Notes: a model not told the origin generated them from the sequence alone. A stretch of DNA of 64,000 bases from Sporolactobacillus shoreae (GCF_004684935.1 NZ_SRJD01000007.1:1-64000), one strand, 5' to 3'. Counted from the first letter of the stretch, positions 41,708-51,019 are shown. A program made the numbers and translations.

Positions 41708-43111
41708 TTATTCTCCCCTTTCCGCATATAATTTTCGATAGCTATCAATTGTGCTGGACAACTGATAGTATTTTTCCACTCTTAAATAACCGTTATGTCC
41801 ATATACTTTTCGCTTTTCGGGATGGTCCCGGAACCATTCCAGATAATAGGCAACCTTTTCCGGTGAAACAGGCGGAACGACAAAACCGCACGGACCAAAT
41901 TCATCATCACGTCCGTTGACCAATTCGCCGCATGAGCCGACATCGGTCACAACGCAGGGAATGCCGGAAGCCATTGCTTCGAGGATAGCCAGAGGCTGTC
42001 CCTCTGAAACACTTGTCAGGACCACAACATCTGTATTTTTTAAATAGTCACTGACTTCCACCTTGCCTCTCATGAATACGTGCCGGTTTAAATGCAGATT
42101 AGCAATTAATTCCCGGCATTCACTGACGTATTCAGGTTCTTCCGACTCTGAACCGAGCAAATTAAATTCAAAGGATATCCCTTTATCTGCCAGGATCTTT
42201 GCACTGTATATCATCGTTTTTACATCTTTTATGGGAACAATGCGAATAACGGCAGATATGGTCAGCCTTCCATTCTCTGTTTTCTCAGCTCGGACAGATT
42301 CGTATTGGCTAAGTTCAACGCCGTTTGGAATGATTTTAAGCTTCTCAGTGGGCGCCCCGGATTCCCGTTGATGGACACTATTTCTGCCAAAAAGTGTGAT
42401 CACATCCCTTGCCTGCGCGTAGGCTTGCCGTGACAGATGATAGAAGAAGGAGATCCAGTGACTTTTATATTCAATCGGAATCCAGTCCGCTTGCAGAATT
42501 TCCTCTTCTCTTTCACGTGAATAAATGCCATGCTCCGTCAGAATGAAAGGGATGTTCTGGTCCGCGCTGATTGAGGTAGCAAGCAAACCGCCATAACCTG
42601 TTGAAACGGAGTGAATCAGGTCAAAATGTTTAAATTTAAGTTGAACTAATTTAATGACGGGGGAAAATAATGACCGCCACATCCAGAAGTAGTCGGAAAA
42701 CGGACTGCTACTCTTTTCCTGTATATAACTCTCCCTAACGATCCGATAAAAAGTTCTGCTGCTGAGAAAACCTTCGGGCGAACCCAGTTTACCGGCCTCG
42801 CCAATGATTTTGACCGCATGAATATCAGTCGATTGGAAGGTAAACCAGTTTTTGATCAGATCTTCATCATCTGAAGATAAAGACGAGGAAAATTCTTCAC
42901 TCTTCTTCTCACCCTGTAAGGGGATGATCACCAGATCATTAAGATTGACCGGGAGAATATAATGGGAATCTTCCCTCTTCTTTGGAGAGGGAACAATCGC
43001 AATGACTGTAAAATCATGTTCCGGGAATTTTCGGATCATCATTTGCACCCAGTTGGCTACTCCTCCGCTGACAAACGGGTAGCTTCCTTCAACAACTAAT
43101 CCGATCTTCAT
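41708..43111 (-). CDS. pelF: PelF, Pel glycosyltransferase (GT4)
   Basis: A 467-residue cytosolic GT4 glycosyltransferase with two Rossmann domains. It begins MKIGLVVEGSYPFVSGGVAN, the glycine-rich GGVxxW motif typical of PelF, and carries SEGQPLAILEAMASGIPCVV near residue 380, the E-x7-E nucleotide-sugar motif. PelF polymerises UDP-linked N-acetylhexosamines (GalNAc/GlcNAc). It overlaps pelA by four bases and is followed by pelG. The operon's epimerase would supply its UDP-GalNAc. Confidence 0.93.
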   Translation of the reverse strand: MKIGLVVEGSYPFVSGGVANWVQMMIRKFPEHDFTVIAIVPSPKKREDSHYILPVNLNDLVIIPLQGEKKSEEFSSSLSSDDEDLIKNWFTFQSTDIHAVKIIGEAGKLGSPEGFLSSRTFYRIVRESYIQEKSSSPFSDYFWMWRSLFSPVIKLVQLKFKHFDLIHSVSTGYGGLLATSISADQNIPFILTEHGIYSREREEEILQADWIPIEYKSHWISFFYHLSRQAYAQARDVITLFGRNSVHQRESGAPTEKLKIIPNGVELSQYESVRAEKTENGRLTISAVIRIVPIKDVKTMIYSAKILADKGISFEFNLLGSESEEPEYVSECRELIANLHLNRHVFMRGKVEVSDYLKNTDVVVLTSVSEGQPLAILEAMASGIPCVVTDVGSCGELVNGRDDEFGPCGFVVPPVSPEKVAYYLEWFRDHPEKRKVYGHNGYLRVEKYYQLSSTIDSYRKLYAERGE

Positions 43112-44949
43112 CTCTGATCACCCTTAATCTGCAGAATAGCCTCAGGTTTTGACAAATGAACATCATATAGGGCATCGCCCAGTTTCGTCACCTCTCCGAA
43201 ACTGAATTTTCCTGTATCCAGCTTCTTTCCCTCCTCGACATGCACGATGACTGAAGACTGAACCGGTATGCCCTCATAAGAAAGATAGATAATGTTTTTG
43301 CTGTAAGTCGCTATGATTTTCCCCTGAAAATAATGTTTCATGATCGTTGTTGCTTCGGTCTGTGTCATACTCTTAATCTGAGGATAGTATTTTCGGACTC
43401 TGCCTGCAATGTTCGCGTATCCCTGAGAAAGCTGTTTCCAGTTCATATTTCCTGAACGTGTCGGGTCCAGCACGTCGTCGGGATGAACGAAATGTGAAAC
43501 GACTCCCAGATTTGCAGCGGCATCTGCCATGGCATACTGATCTCCTACGTTCAACCAATAACCGCTAGTCACCCTGGGATACATAAAAATCTTCGGATGC
43601 TGTTTGTCATAACCGAATTCCGTCACGAGGCTGCCGTCTGCTGTTGTCCCAAGATAATTTGAAGAAACGGTTTCAATATTTGGAGCATACTTGCTGAGTG
43701 CATCAAGTCCGGTCTTATTCATAATATCAGACGGCGGAACATACACCTTTATTTTATTTTTCGGGAAAAACTGATGCACTAATTTCTGCAGGGCAACAAT
43801 TGACTGCCCCATATACTGTTCATTTTTCCAGCTAACGTAGTTCAGACTTTTGTCCACGGGATCACTTTTAAGAAGAAGCGGCTGATGATTAAATCCATGG
43901 ATGCCCAGTTCACCACCCATCGAAAGATTTTCCCAGCCAAAGTAAAGATAAGCGTTACGGTCGAGCTGGGAAAAATCCGGGAAGGGAGGCTTTACTATTT
44001 TCTGGTAGGTACCTATTGCGACCGTTGTATATTTTATGTGGTCCCTGATGGCAATTTTTTTCATTGTCGGCCACCAGTCGTTTTGGTAGAAATCTTTGAC
44101 GGTCATTTTCTGCCCCGTAACTTTCTTATTTAGCATTGAGTCTGGTGCCGGCGCAGGAAAGTCGTCGATGAACATTGTTTGCGCGCCCACCTGCCCTGAC
44201 ACAAATGCGGGAAAAACATGTCCCAGAGACTGAACGAACATACCGCGCGACATCTTGTCATCCATGGCTGTTGTATTCCAGAAAAGCACTTTTCCCTTGC
44301 CATAATTATTAGTCCACAATATTGGAAGGTTCTGCGCCGTAATAAGTGTATCTGTCGTGCGACGATTGAGTTCGATTTTCAATGAGCTGTGTACGGCAAC
44401 ATTGGAACTTTCAGGGACTTCAGGATATCCGGGGAAAAGCATTTTTTTGAAATGAAGTCCCCTGACGGTTGTAAAATTGTGATTCGCAGTTACTCCCATC
44501 AATTTGTACCATGATGAGTCCATATAGAATCGGTTCGCAAAAATAAGCCTTCCCCCATTTTCCACAAACCGGTCAAGAGCTGCCTGATGCAGGATTCCCG
44601 GCTTTTCACCGTATAAAATAATTCCATGATATGGATCAGCCTTAAGACTTTCTATTTTCTCAGGCTGGATGACTTGATATGAAACCTTGGCATATTTCAT
44701 AGCCGTCATCGTATTTTTCATAATCTTATTGCCTTCAGGATCCTCCGGCTGAACGATATACAGCTGAATGCTTTCTCCTTTCTGAACAGAAGCGGAAGCG
44801 GTTAGCATCCGGACTTTCTGAGAGGGAATCACCTGTCGGTCACCGAATTGGCGGTAAAAAGCGTCGGAGCGTAAATAAAGGATGGCTGAAATAACCCCCA
44901 AGAACACTATTCCGATAATTAATATGAACCATCCAGGCCTTTGTTTCAT
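43108..44949 (-). CDS. pelA: PelA-type deacetylase (PelA-DA), membrane-anchored
   Basis: A 613-residue protein with one N-terminal transmembrane helix (residues 8-26) and a large outer part. An unassigned Rossmann-like region (about 40-250) precedes a deacetylase domain in which MFIDDFPAP (near 265, Asp pair) and LGIHGFNHQP (near 350, His-x3-His) form the metal site. A C-terminal beta-rich section follows. This is the deacetylase half of PelA; the hydrolase half found in Pseudomonas PelA is absent, as known for Gram-positive pel clusters. It removes acetyl groups from the polymer, making it cationic. It lies between pelE and pelF, overlapping the latter. Confidence 0.88.
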   Translation of the reverse strand: MKQRPGWFILIIGIVFLGVISAILYLRSDAFYRQFGDRQVIPSQKVRMLTASASVQKGESIQLYIVQPEDPEGNKIMKNTMTAMKYAKVSYQVIQPEKIESLKADPYHGIILYGEKPGILHQAALDRFVENGGRLIFANRFYMDSSWYKLMGVTANHNFTTVRGLHFKKMLFPGYPEVPESSNVAVHSSLKIELNRRTTDTLITAQNLPILWTNNYGKGKVLFWNTTAMDDKMSRGMFVQSLGHVFPAFVSGQVGAQTMFIDDFPAPAPDSMLNKKVTGQKMTVKDFYQNDWWPTMKKIAIRDHIKYTTVAIGTYQKIVKPPFPDFSQLDRNAYLYFGWENLSMGGELGIHGFNHQPLLLKSDPVDKSLNYVSWKNEQYMGQSIVALQKLVHQFFPKNKIKVYVPPSDIMNKTGLDALSKYAPNIETVSSNYLGTTADGSLVTEFGYDKQHPKIFMYPRVTSGYWLNVGDQYAMADAAANLGVVSHFVHPDDVLDPTRSGNMNWKQLSQGYANIAGRVRKYYPQIKSMTQTEATTIMKHYFQGKIIATYSKNIIYLSYEGIPVQSSVIVHVEEGKKLDTGKFSFGEVTKLGDALYDVHLSKPEAILQIKGDQR

Positions 44950-44952
44950 ACC

Positions 44953-45855
44953 TTACGCCCCCAATTGCCTGACAAATTCCCTATATTTATCCGGAAGTTT
45001 CTCTATTTCGGTATGTTCGTTTAATTGGTCAACAACTGAATATAACTGGGACCACGCATTATTTTTGAAATAGACTTCCAGCAAACCCACATATCCGAAA
45101 TAAAGATCAGGAAAATCGTGCACCATCTTTAAGCATTGGAGCTCAGCTTTGTCCCATTCCCCATTTCTGATATATAGCATCTCTAATTGGTAGTACAGTG
45201 TTGCATTTTTCGGAAAATACTTAATAGCATAAACAAGAAACTGATAAAATTCTCTGATCAATGATTTCTCTTGTCTGAGTGGGAGAATCCCGCTCGACAG
45301 AAAATGGGAATAAAGCAGGGACAATTCAGCGGCTGTTTCCTCTAGACGGTGGTTTGTGAATACTTTTTTTAATTCGTTGATCTGTTTGCGGTATCGGTCG
45401 CTGAGTACATTGATCGTGGTTGCCGCATAATGGACTGTCTCGGCATCATTTTGATTGACCGCTTTCCTAAGCATGCCGCCCTCATTCGCTACACTCCCTG
45501 AGCTCAACTGGACGATCAGTTTCTTCTGCAAATCAGTGTCATCCAGTTCAAGGCCTGAAGAGAAAGAGATAAGGCTCCTGTCGTGAAGGGCTTCGGCGCG
45601 TATATGTTCGTAATTGACAAGATCAGATGAAATATATTCCAAGTATTCCTCGGCCCAGTTCGTTTTTTTGTGAAACCTGTCGGCCATGATTAACAGAACT
45701 GCGATCAAAAATCCGGCAGGCGGGCAGGCATAAGCAAGAATCAGGCAATAATTGTAAAGCCCCTTTTTATCATGCGAGGCTTTTTTCTTGAGGGCATAGA
45801 AAAACAGTCCCGTCAGTAAATAATAAACAATGAGCAGTATATAGAGATCAGTCAA
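44953..45855 (-). CDS. pelE: PelE, Pel complex membrane/TPR protein
   Basis: A 300-residue protein: two transmembrane helices in the first 60 residues, then a helical cytosolic region with TPR-like repeats near the C-terminus (NATLYYQLEMLYIRNGEWDK). In Pseudomonas, PelE links PelD and PelG in the inner-membrane complex. It overlaps pelD by four bases and ends three bases before pelA. Sequence similarity of PelE is always low, so the call rests on architecture and position. Confidence 0.85.
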   Translation of the reverse strand: MTDLYILLIVYYLLTGLFFYALKKKASHDKKGLYNYCLILAYACPPAGFLIAVLLIMADRFHKKTNWAEEYLEYISSDLVNYEHIRAEALHDRSLISFSSGLELDDTDLQKKLIVQLSSGSVANEGGMLRKAVNQNDAETVHYAATTINVLSDRYRKQINELKKVFTNHRLEETAAELSLLYSHFLSSGILPLRQEKSLIREFYQFLVYAIKYFPKNATLYYQLEMLYIRNGEWDKAELQCLKMVHDFPDLYFGYVGLLEVYFKNNAWSQLYSVVDQLNEHTEIEKLPDKYREFVRQLGA

Positions 45856-47147
45856 ATGATCACCTCTGCGTAGCCGAGCAGCGCCTTCTGAATGCGCCTT
45901 TCAATAGCTTTTCTATATTGCTCATCCGTTCCCGGGAGCAGGATCATAAGCTTCTGATTTTCCATGTCAAAACCGACGTAATCAATAATTTCACGCAACT
46001 GTTTCTTCAGAATATCGTCAACTTCGGCAAGATTATATTTCTCCAAATGGCATTCAAAAGAGACATAGGGATAATTCAGCTGCTCATGCCGTTTTTTCTC
46101 TATTTCAAGCAGATAGTTAAATTCCGAGGCCAGATAAATGTTCGTACCCTCATACTTTCTCTTGTTGATACTTGATTGATAGATTCCAGACGCGTTCGCC
46201 AGGCGGTCCCCCATCCATTTGAGCATCCAGACAAACAATTCGAAGTTTTGCGAAGAAATAGTATCAAAATCAATTTGTCCTAACACGATCAGATAGCGAA
46301 CTTCATCTTGAAAAACCACGGGACCTGCAAGAATCGGAGCTTTTACAGGATCTTTGCGTGACCTGAAGAATGCTTTCTTTTGTTTCAGCGATTTCAGGAT
46401 CACTTCCGGAGCGTGTTCGGCAAAAATAGTCTGCGGCAGGATTTCCGAATCATGCTCGGAACTGAGTTTCAATCTAAGCGTCATTTCTGAATTGCCAACA
46501 AAATAGATTCCTATTTTAGAAGCATGAAGATACTCTTTCATCACTCTGATACTTTCATCAAGAACGATTTCCGGATGATTGTGGCTGAGCGCCTTGTATA
46601 TGTTATAAATCTTGGACAGCTGATTGTCTGATTCAAGAATTTTGCTTTTCAGTTCTTTTCTGGTTTCGTCTAAGAGTGATACTGTCTCTTTCAGATCCTG
46701 ATTTTCAGACTGCAGCTCCTCGTTGTTATGATGGAGATCTTCATAACGTTCCCTCTGGGATGTGCTCCACAGCCCGCAGCATATCGCGGTTACCAGAAGA
46801 AAAAGCCATTGGAACCATTGAGTCTGTAAATAGAAATAAGGTAGTATGGGCTGTCCCGTAAAGACGCCCTTTGACAGAGTGTAGCAGACAGACTCAAGGA
46901 AAGCCAGGAGGCCAATATAGATGCCATATCTGTTCGAGAAGATCATGACCAGGAAAACCAGAACCAGATATTCGAAAAAGAAAGAGGAGAATTGAAAAGA
47001 TACAGTCAAGCATCCCAGCAAAAGAAAACAAACGGTAGGCTCTATTATTTTCAGAAATATGTTGGATTGTTTAAAAAACATAATTGTTGCCATCTTCCCG
47101 ACCATTTTTTTATTTCTTAATACCCAATACTGATATCCCGTTTTCAT
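45852..47147 (-). CDS. pelD: PelD, c-di-GMP effector of the Pel complex
   Basis: A 431-residue protein in the PelD layout: four transmembrane helices (about 35-130), a coiled coil (about 130-185), a GAF domain (about 185-325) and a degenerate GGDEF domain. The GGDEF position reads ENQKL before MILLPGT, so it cannot make c-di-GMP. Family members bind c-di-GMP at an RxxD I-site a few residues earlier. Here that place reads LREIIDYVGFD, with Arg385 and Asp389, an RxxxD spacing. It overlaps the epimerase stop by four bases. It should switch Pel synthesis on by binding c-di-GMP, if the altered site still works. Confidence 0.9.
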   Translation of the reverse strand: MKTGYQYWVLRNKKMVGKMATIMFFKQSNIFLKIIEPTVCFLLLGCLTVSFQFSSFFFEYLVLVFLVMIFSNRYGIYIGLLAFLESVCYTLSKGVFTGQPILPYFYLQTQWFQWLFLLVTAICCGLWSTSQRERYEDLHHNNEELQSENQDLKETVSLLDETRKELKSKILESDNQLSKIYNIYKALSHNHPEIVLDESIRVMKEYLHASKIGIYFVGNSEMTLRLKLSSEHDSEILPQTIFAEHAPEVILKSLKQKKAFFRSRKDPVKAPILAGPVVFQDEVRYLIVLGQIDFDTISSQNFELFVWMLKWMGDRLANASGIYQSSINKRKYEGTNIYLASEFNYLLEIEKKRHEQLNYPYVSFECHLEKYNLAEVDDILKKQLREIIDYVGFDMENQKLMILLPGTDEQYRKAIERRIQKALLGYAEVII

Positions 47148-48088
47148 TCTCTCATATTCATCAATGGGATACCAGCAAGATTTTTGTAGTAACTGATCGT
47201 TTCGATCAAACCGCTTTCCATCTCAGTCATTGGATCCCACTGCAAAATACGTCTCGCCTTGCCATTGTCCAGAGCACTGTCCTTGATGTCTCCTGCTCGG
47301 GCGCTCTGATAGCTGATCTCAGATGTGCGGCCGGATAATTTCTGCAGCAGCGCAATTAACTGATTGATTGTGATCCTATGCATGGAACTAATATTAAAAG
47401 TATCCAAATCTCCGTGAAGAACAGCCTGTACATTTGCTCTCGCCACATCACGGACAAACACGAAATCCCGTGTTTGCTGACCGTCGCCGAATACTGTAAT
47501 TGGTTCGCCTTTGACGAGTCTATCAACAAAAATACTGATAACTCCCGACTCCTTTGACAGATTCTGCCTCATACCGTAGACATTAGCATATCGGAGGATC
47601 GTGTAATTCAAACCGTACGATTCACTGAACATACGGATGTATTGCTCAGCGGTATATTTCGAAAGTCCGTAGAAAGAAATAGGATGCAGCTCAGTGTTTT
47701 CCTCCAGGGGAATCCTGTTGCTTGTTCCATAAACCGCCGCGGACGAAGCATAGATGAACTTGGCAACATGATACTTGACACACAGCTGCATAAGATTAAT
47801 AGTACCCTGCACATTTATTCTGCTGTCTAAAAGTGGATATTTCTGTGAATAACCAACTGAAACCTGTGCCGCCTCGTGAATGACGACATCCGGTTTCTCT
47901 TTACTGAATACGCGTTCAATATCTGGTGAACATACATCCATATTGTAGAAGGAAACACCGTCGGGAATGTGTTTGATGCTCCCTGTCGACAAATTATCAA
48001 TGACAACCGGGCTCCATCCATTTTTAATGACTTCCTCAAGAATCGTCGAACCGATAAATCCCGCACCGCCAGTGATTATAATTTTCAT
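47144..48088 (-). CDS. NAD-dependent UDP-sugar 4-epimerase of the pel operon
   Basis: A 314-residue extended SDR: TGGAGFIGST at the start, then SSAAVYGTSN and YGLSKYTAEQY with the catalytic Tyr-x3-Lys. It resembles UDP-GlcNAc/UDP-Glc 4-epimerases (GalE/PelX type) and would supply UDP-GalNAc or UDP-Gal to PelF. It is the first gene of the pel operon. Upstream, on the minus strand, a TATAAT box (48166-48161) is visible but no good -35, and no riboswitch. A second epimerase of about the same length at 61557-62489 shares several motifs. Confidence 0.88.
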   Translation of the reverse strand: MKIIITGGAGFIGSTILEEVIKNGWSPVVIDNLSTGSIKHIPDGVSFYNMDVCSPDIERVFSKEKPDVVIHEAAQVSVGYSQKYPLLDSRINVQGTINLMQLCVKYHVAKFIYASSAAVYGTSNRIPLEENTELHPISFYGLSKYTAEQYIRMFSESYGLNYTILRYANVYGMRQNLSKESGVISIFVDRLVKGEPITVFGDGQQTRDFVFVRDVARANVQAVLHGDLDTFNISSMHRITINQLIALLQKLSGRTSEISYQSARAGDIKDSALDNGKARRILQWDPMTEMESGLIETISYYKNLAGIPLMNMRE

Positions 48089-48247
48089 AAACCTTCACCC
48101 TTTTTTGAAATTTCCATAAGTACGACAAATTGTTGAAAAATGTTATATTTTTTGACACAAATTATACAACGTTAAACTATACTATTTCTGAACAATCTAT
48201 CCCGACTAAGTCTATGTACTCAATCATGAAAATATTTTTAGCACTCT

Positions 48248-49360
48248 CTAATGCTGATCAAAGCGAAACATAAAATTTTCTTGATCATTTCCATAGGCTT
48301 GCGTCCTTCCATTGCACGGAGAGAAAGTCCTCACATAGACCCTGCCATGGGTCAGATCAAACCCCATGACCCGTATGAATCCCTCCCCGCCATTGACCGA
48401 CTGATAGTCGGAGAGAATCTGCGTGACCCGCCGGTCCGGTTTTCCGTCCCCATTATCATCAAAAATGTCCGTTTTTCGCGCTGCCCCGGAATAATGTCCG
48501 TTAAGCACCAGGCGCACATTGGCATTCCCACGGACAACTTTCCTGAAGATCATCTGTCCTTCCTGCGTCCTGTTGCCATCTTTGTTTAAGTAATCATGGA
48601 CGAAAAGGATCGCCGTCCGATCCGGATAGTTCCGAAGCACCTTGTTCATCCAGGCGGTTTCACCTTCACCGATCCCCCAGCCCATGCCCAGCATGATAAA
48701 TTTGCGGCCGGAGACATTAATCAGATCATAGTGCCCTTTGTTCTTTTGGTAAGAACCGCCGTGCCACGGATCGGACCGGTATCTGTTTGTCCCGAAAAAC
48801 CGGCTAAAGGACGCATAATTATCAGGGGTTCCTACATCGTGATTACCGGCAATAATGCCATATGGAATTTCTGCCCGCTCAAACAGACGCATCGCTTCAG
48901 AAGCTCTCTCCCATTGAGAGTCTTCGGTCATATTATTCACAATGTCGCCAAGATGAAAGACATAGTTCAAGTTCAATGTCTTCTGATTCGTGACAAACCA
49001 CTGATTGATTTTATTAAATGTTTCAGGATAGGATTTGCTGTAGAACTGTGTGTCGGGGAGAACGCCAAAAGTAAAATCGATGGAATCGATACCTTGGAAG
49101 AGTGGATGCAGAACTTTTTTGCTGAACGATTCCTTGCTCATCCCAAGTACCGCGGATGGATCATGGTAAAAGGTATCCCCACCGGATTCCACTACGGGGC
49201 TTTCAATGATGGCGGGTTCAGCCAAAACAATGTGTTCGGCCGCCAATGTCCGAACAAGCAAATTTTCAGGGTAAAAAAAAAGGCACAGGATGAAAATGAT
49301 AATACCGACTGCCCGCATTTTTCGTGATCCAAATTTATTTTTTCCCCGGAAGTATCTCAA
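48248..49360 (-). CDS. Secreted metallophosphoesterase
   Basis: A protein of about 370 residues with a signal peptide/anchor helix (roughly residues 16-37) and a calcineurin-like phosphoesterase domain: GVLPDTQFYSK, HLGDIVNN, IIAGNHDVG, HDYLNKDG and LNGHYSG give the metal ligands. It hydrolyses an extracellular phosphoester or pyrophosphate of unknown identity. Start is uncertain: TTG at 49360 (AAAGGGG site) or ATG at 49318. It lies just upstream of the pel operon on the same strand, 160 bases before the epimerase gene. Confidence 0.85.
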   Translation of the reverse strand: MRYFRGKNKFGSRKMRAVGIIIFILCLFFYPENLLVRTLAAEHIVLAEPAIIESPVVESGGDTFYHDPSAVLGMSKESFSKKVLHPLFQGIDSIDFTFGVLPDTQFYSKSYPETFNKINQWFVTNQKTLNLNYVFHLGDIVNNMTEDSQWERASEAMRLFERAEIPYGIIAGNHDVGTPDNYASFSRFFGTNRYRSDPWHGGSYQKNKGHYDLINVSGRKFIMLGMGWGIGEGETAWMNKVLRNYPDRTAILFVHDYLNKDGNRTQEGQMIFRKVVRGNANVRLVLNGHYSGAARKTDIFDDNGDGKPDRRVTQILSDYQSVNGGEGFIRVMGFDLTHGRVYVRTFSPCNGRTQAYGNDQENFMFRFDQH

Positions 49361-49547
49361 TACGGACCGCCCCTTTGTTCAAATCAGCCACGTTATTATG
49401 TCCCCTTTTTTGAAAAAGTTGCAGACTTTTTTTGAGGCTTTGCCGGTATCTTCAGTTGTCCGGATACGGAATATCGTGTATTCTTACCTTAATTACTGAA
49501 AAGAACGGACATAATAAAAGTAGAGGAAAAGATGGGGGAAACGCATC

Positions 49548-50696
49548 GTGCCGAACGTGGAATTAAATTCACTTGAAGAGCAGCTGATCGGATATCGGAG
49601 ACAACTGCATCAAAAACCTGAACTCGCTTTTGAAGAAATTGAAACGACCGGATCGCTGAAACGATGGCTTGATGAAGCATCCGTCAGAACCGTGGATCTG
49701 CCATTAAGTACGGGGGTTCTCGCCATTATCGGTGGAAAAAAACCGGGTCCGGTGATTGCGCTGCGTTCAGACATTGACGCATTGCCGATTCAGGAACAGA
49801 CAGGATTGCCTTATTCTTCGAAGGTACCAGGTAAAATGCATGCGTGCGGCCACGATGTCCATATGGCTTCCATTCTGGGTGCGGTACTGCTGCTGAAGGA
49901 ACAGGAGGAAGAACTTGGAGGAACGATCAAAATCATCTTTCAGCCGGCTGAAGAGAACGGATGCGGCGCGGTCAAAGTTCTGCAGACGGGCGTTCTGAGC
50001 GACGTGCAGGCGATCTGCGGTATGCATATTATGCCGAATCTTCCGGTTGGGACGATTGGTATAAAATCCGGTCCGTTGATGGCGGGGGTCGACCACTTTA
50101 TCATTGACATTGAGGGGACCGAAACCCATGGGGCAGTCCCTGAGAAGGGCACAGACACGATTGTCGCTGCCGGCCAAATCATCGCCGCGCTGCAGACAGT
50201 CATCAGCCGCAACATTTCTCCCCTTGATCAGGCACTGATCAGTGTGACGCGGGTGCAAGCCGGTAATACGTGGAACGTCATGCCGCAGCGTGCACAGCTC
50301 GAAGGCACTGTCCGCACATTCCGTGGGGAAGTCCGGGACAAAATTGAGAAAAGAATGAAAACAATTGTCGAGGACGTTGCCCAAGCCTTCGGTACCACAG
50401 GTAAGCTTGACTATATTCGGCTCGGGCCACCGGTCGTCAACGACTCTCGTCTCGCGGACCTGGCGGAGAGCGTCGCCCATGCATCCGGGTTGAAAGTGAT
50501 CAATCCCGAACTCACAACAATTGGTGAAGACTTTGCGGAGTATCAGAAAAAAATGCCGGGCGCCTTCTTTTTCATGGGTGTTTCCGGAAATTCAGATCTT
50601 CATCATTCAGATCTAATTATCGACGAGCGTGTGATCATGTATGGAGCCCGTTTTTTCTCAGCTTTGGCAAAGCAACTTTTAAGTAAAATGAAATAA
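49548..50696 (+). CDS. M20-family amidohydrolase (hippurate/IAA hydrolase-like)
   Basis: A 382-residue zinc metallopeptidase. RRQLHQKPELAFEE starts the domain; RSDIDALPIQEQTG, MHACGHDVHMAS and QPAEENGCGA supply the metal and catalytic residues (Asp-Glu-His-Cys). The inserted dimerisation domain carries GTETHGAVPEKG. Members deacylate N-acyl amino acids, such as hippurate, or N-acetyl-diaminopimelate. The start is GTG at 49548 with a GGGGGA site. It is monocistronic, between the phosphoesterase (other strand) and the polyamine region. Confidence 0.9.
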   Translation: MPNVELNSLEEQLIGYRRQLHQKPELAFEEIETTGSLKRWLDEASVRTVDLPLSTGVLAIIGGKKPGPVIALRSDIDALPIQEQTGLPYSSKVPGKMHACGHDVHMASILGAVLLLKEQEEELGGTIKIIFQPAEENGCGAVKVLQTGVLSDVQAICGMHIMPNLPVGTIGIKSGPLMAGVDHFIIDIEGTETHGAVPEKGTDTIVAAGQIIAALQTVISRNISPLDQALISVTRVQAGNTWNVMPQRAQLEGTVRTFRGEVRDKIEKRMKTIVEDVAQAFGTTGKLDYIRLGPPVVNDSRLADLAESVAHASGLKVINPELTTIGEDFAEYQKKMPGAFFFMGVSGNSDLHHSDLIIDERVIMYGARFFSALAKQLLSKMK

Positions 50697-50706
50697 ATAA
50701 TAAAAG

Positions 50707-50731
50707 AGCCACATACACCGAGGATGTGGCT
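50707..50731. terminator. Hairpin after the M20 gene
   Basis: AGCCACAT and ATGTGGCT form an 8-bp stem with a 9-base loop, 10 bases past the stop. There is no T run, so termination is uncertain. Confidence 0.5.
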
Positions 50732-50761
50732 GCTGCGTATTCATTCAGATTCCAGTAAATC

Positions 50762-51019
50762 TTAAGCATCTTCTCTTGCCGTGCTGATATAATAAATAAT
50801 ATCCTCCGGACGTTGGAACAGCTTTTTCCGCTGATAATAAGCGCGCATCGAATCGCCCTCCAGCTCGTCGAAGCTGACCAGATTCAATTTGTTTTTATCG
50901 GCAAAAGACTGGATTGCGGACATCATTGTTTCAGCAACAATCACTAAAGTCGGGCGGTCACTATCGACGGGCAATGCTATTTTCCCATTGAATTCTTCAA
51001 ACATCGCATATCGATTCAC
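50762..51019 (-). CDS. Hypothetical protein downstream of the polyamine operon
   Basis: An 85-residue protein that I do not recognise. It is soluble, with a short beta-strand-rich start (TLVIVAETMMSAIQSF) and a C-terminal basic region (AYYQRKKLFQRPEDII). It is on the same strand as, and 143 bases after, the decarboxylase of the carboxyspermidine route. It might be the last gene of that operon. No motif supports a function. Confidence 0.45.
   Translation of the reverse strand: MNRYAMFEEFNGKIALPVDSDRPTLVIVAETMMSAIQSFADKNKLNLVSFDELEGDSMRAYYQRKKLFQRPEDIIYYISTAREDA

Noticed and set aside
49767-50480. 237-codon minus-strand open frame
   Set aside because: Shadow of the M20 amidohydrolase gene, whose motifs are all intact on the plus strand.
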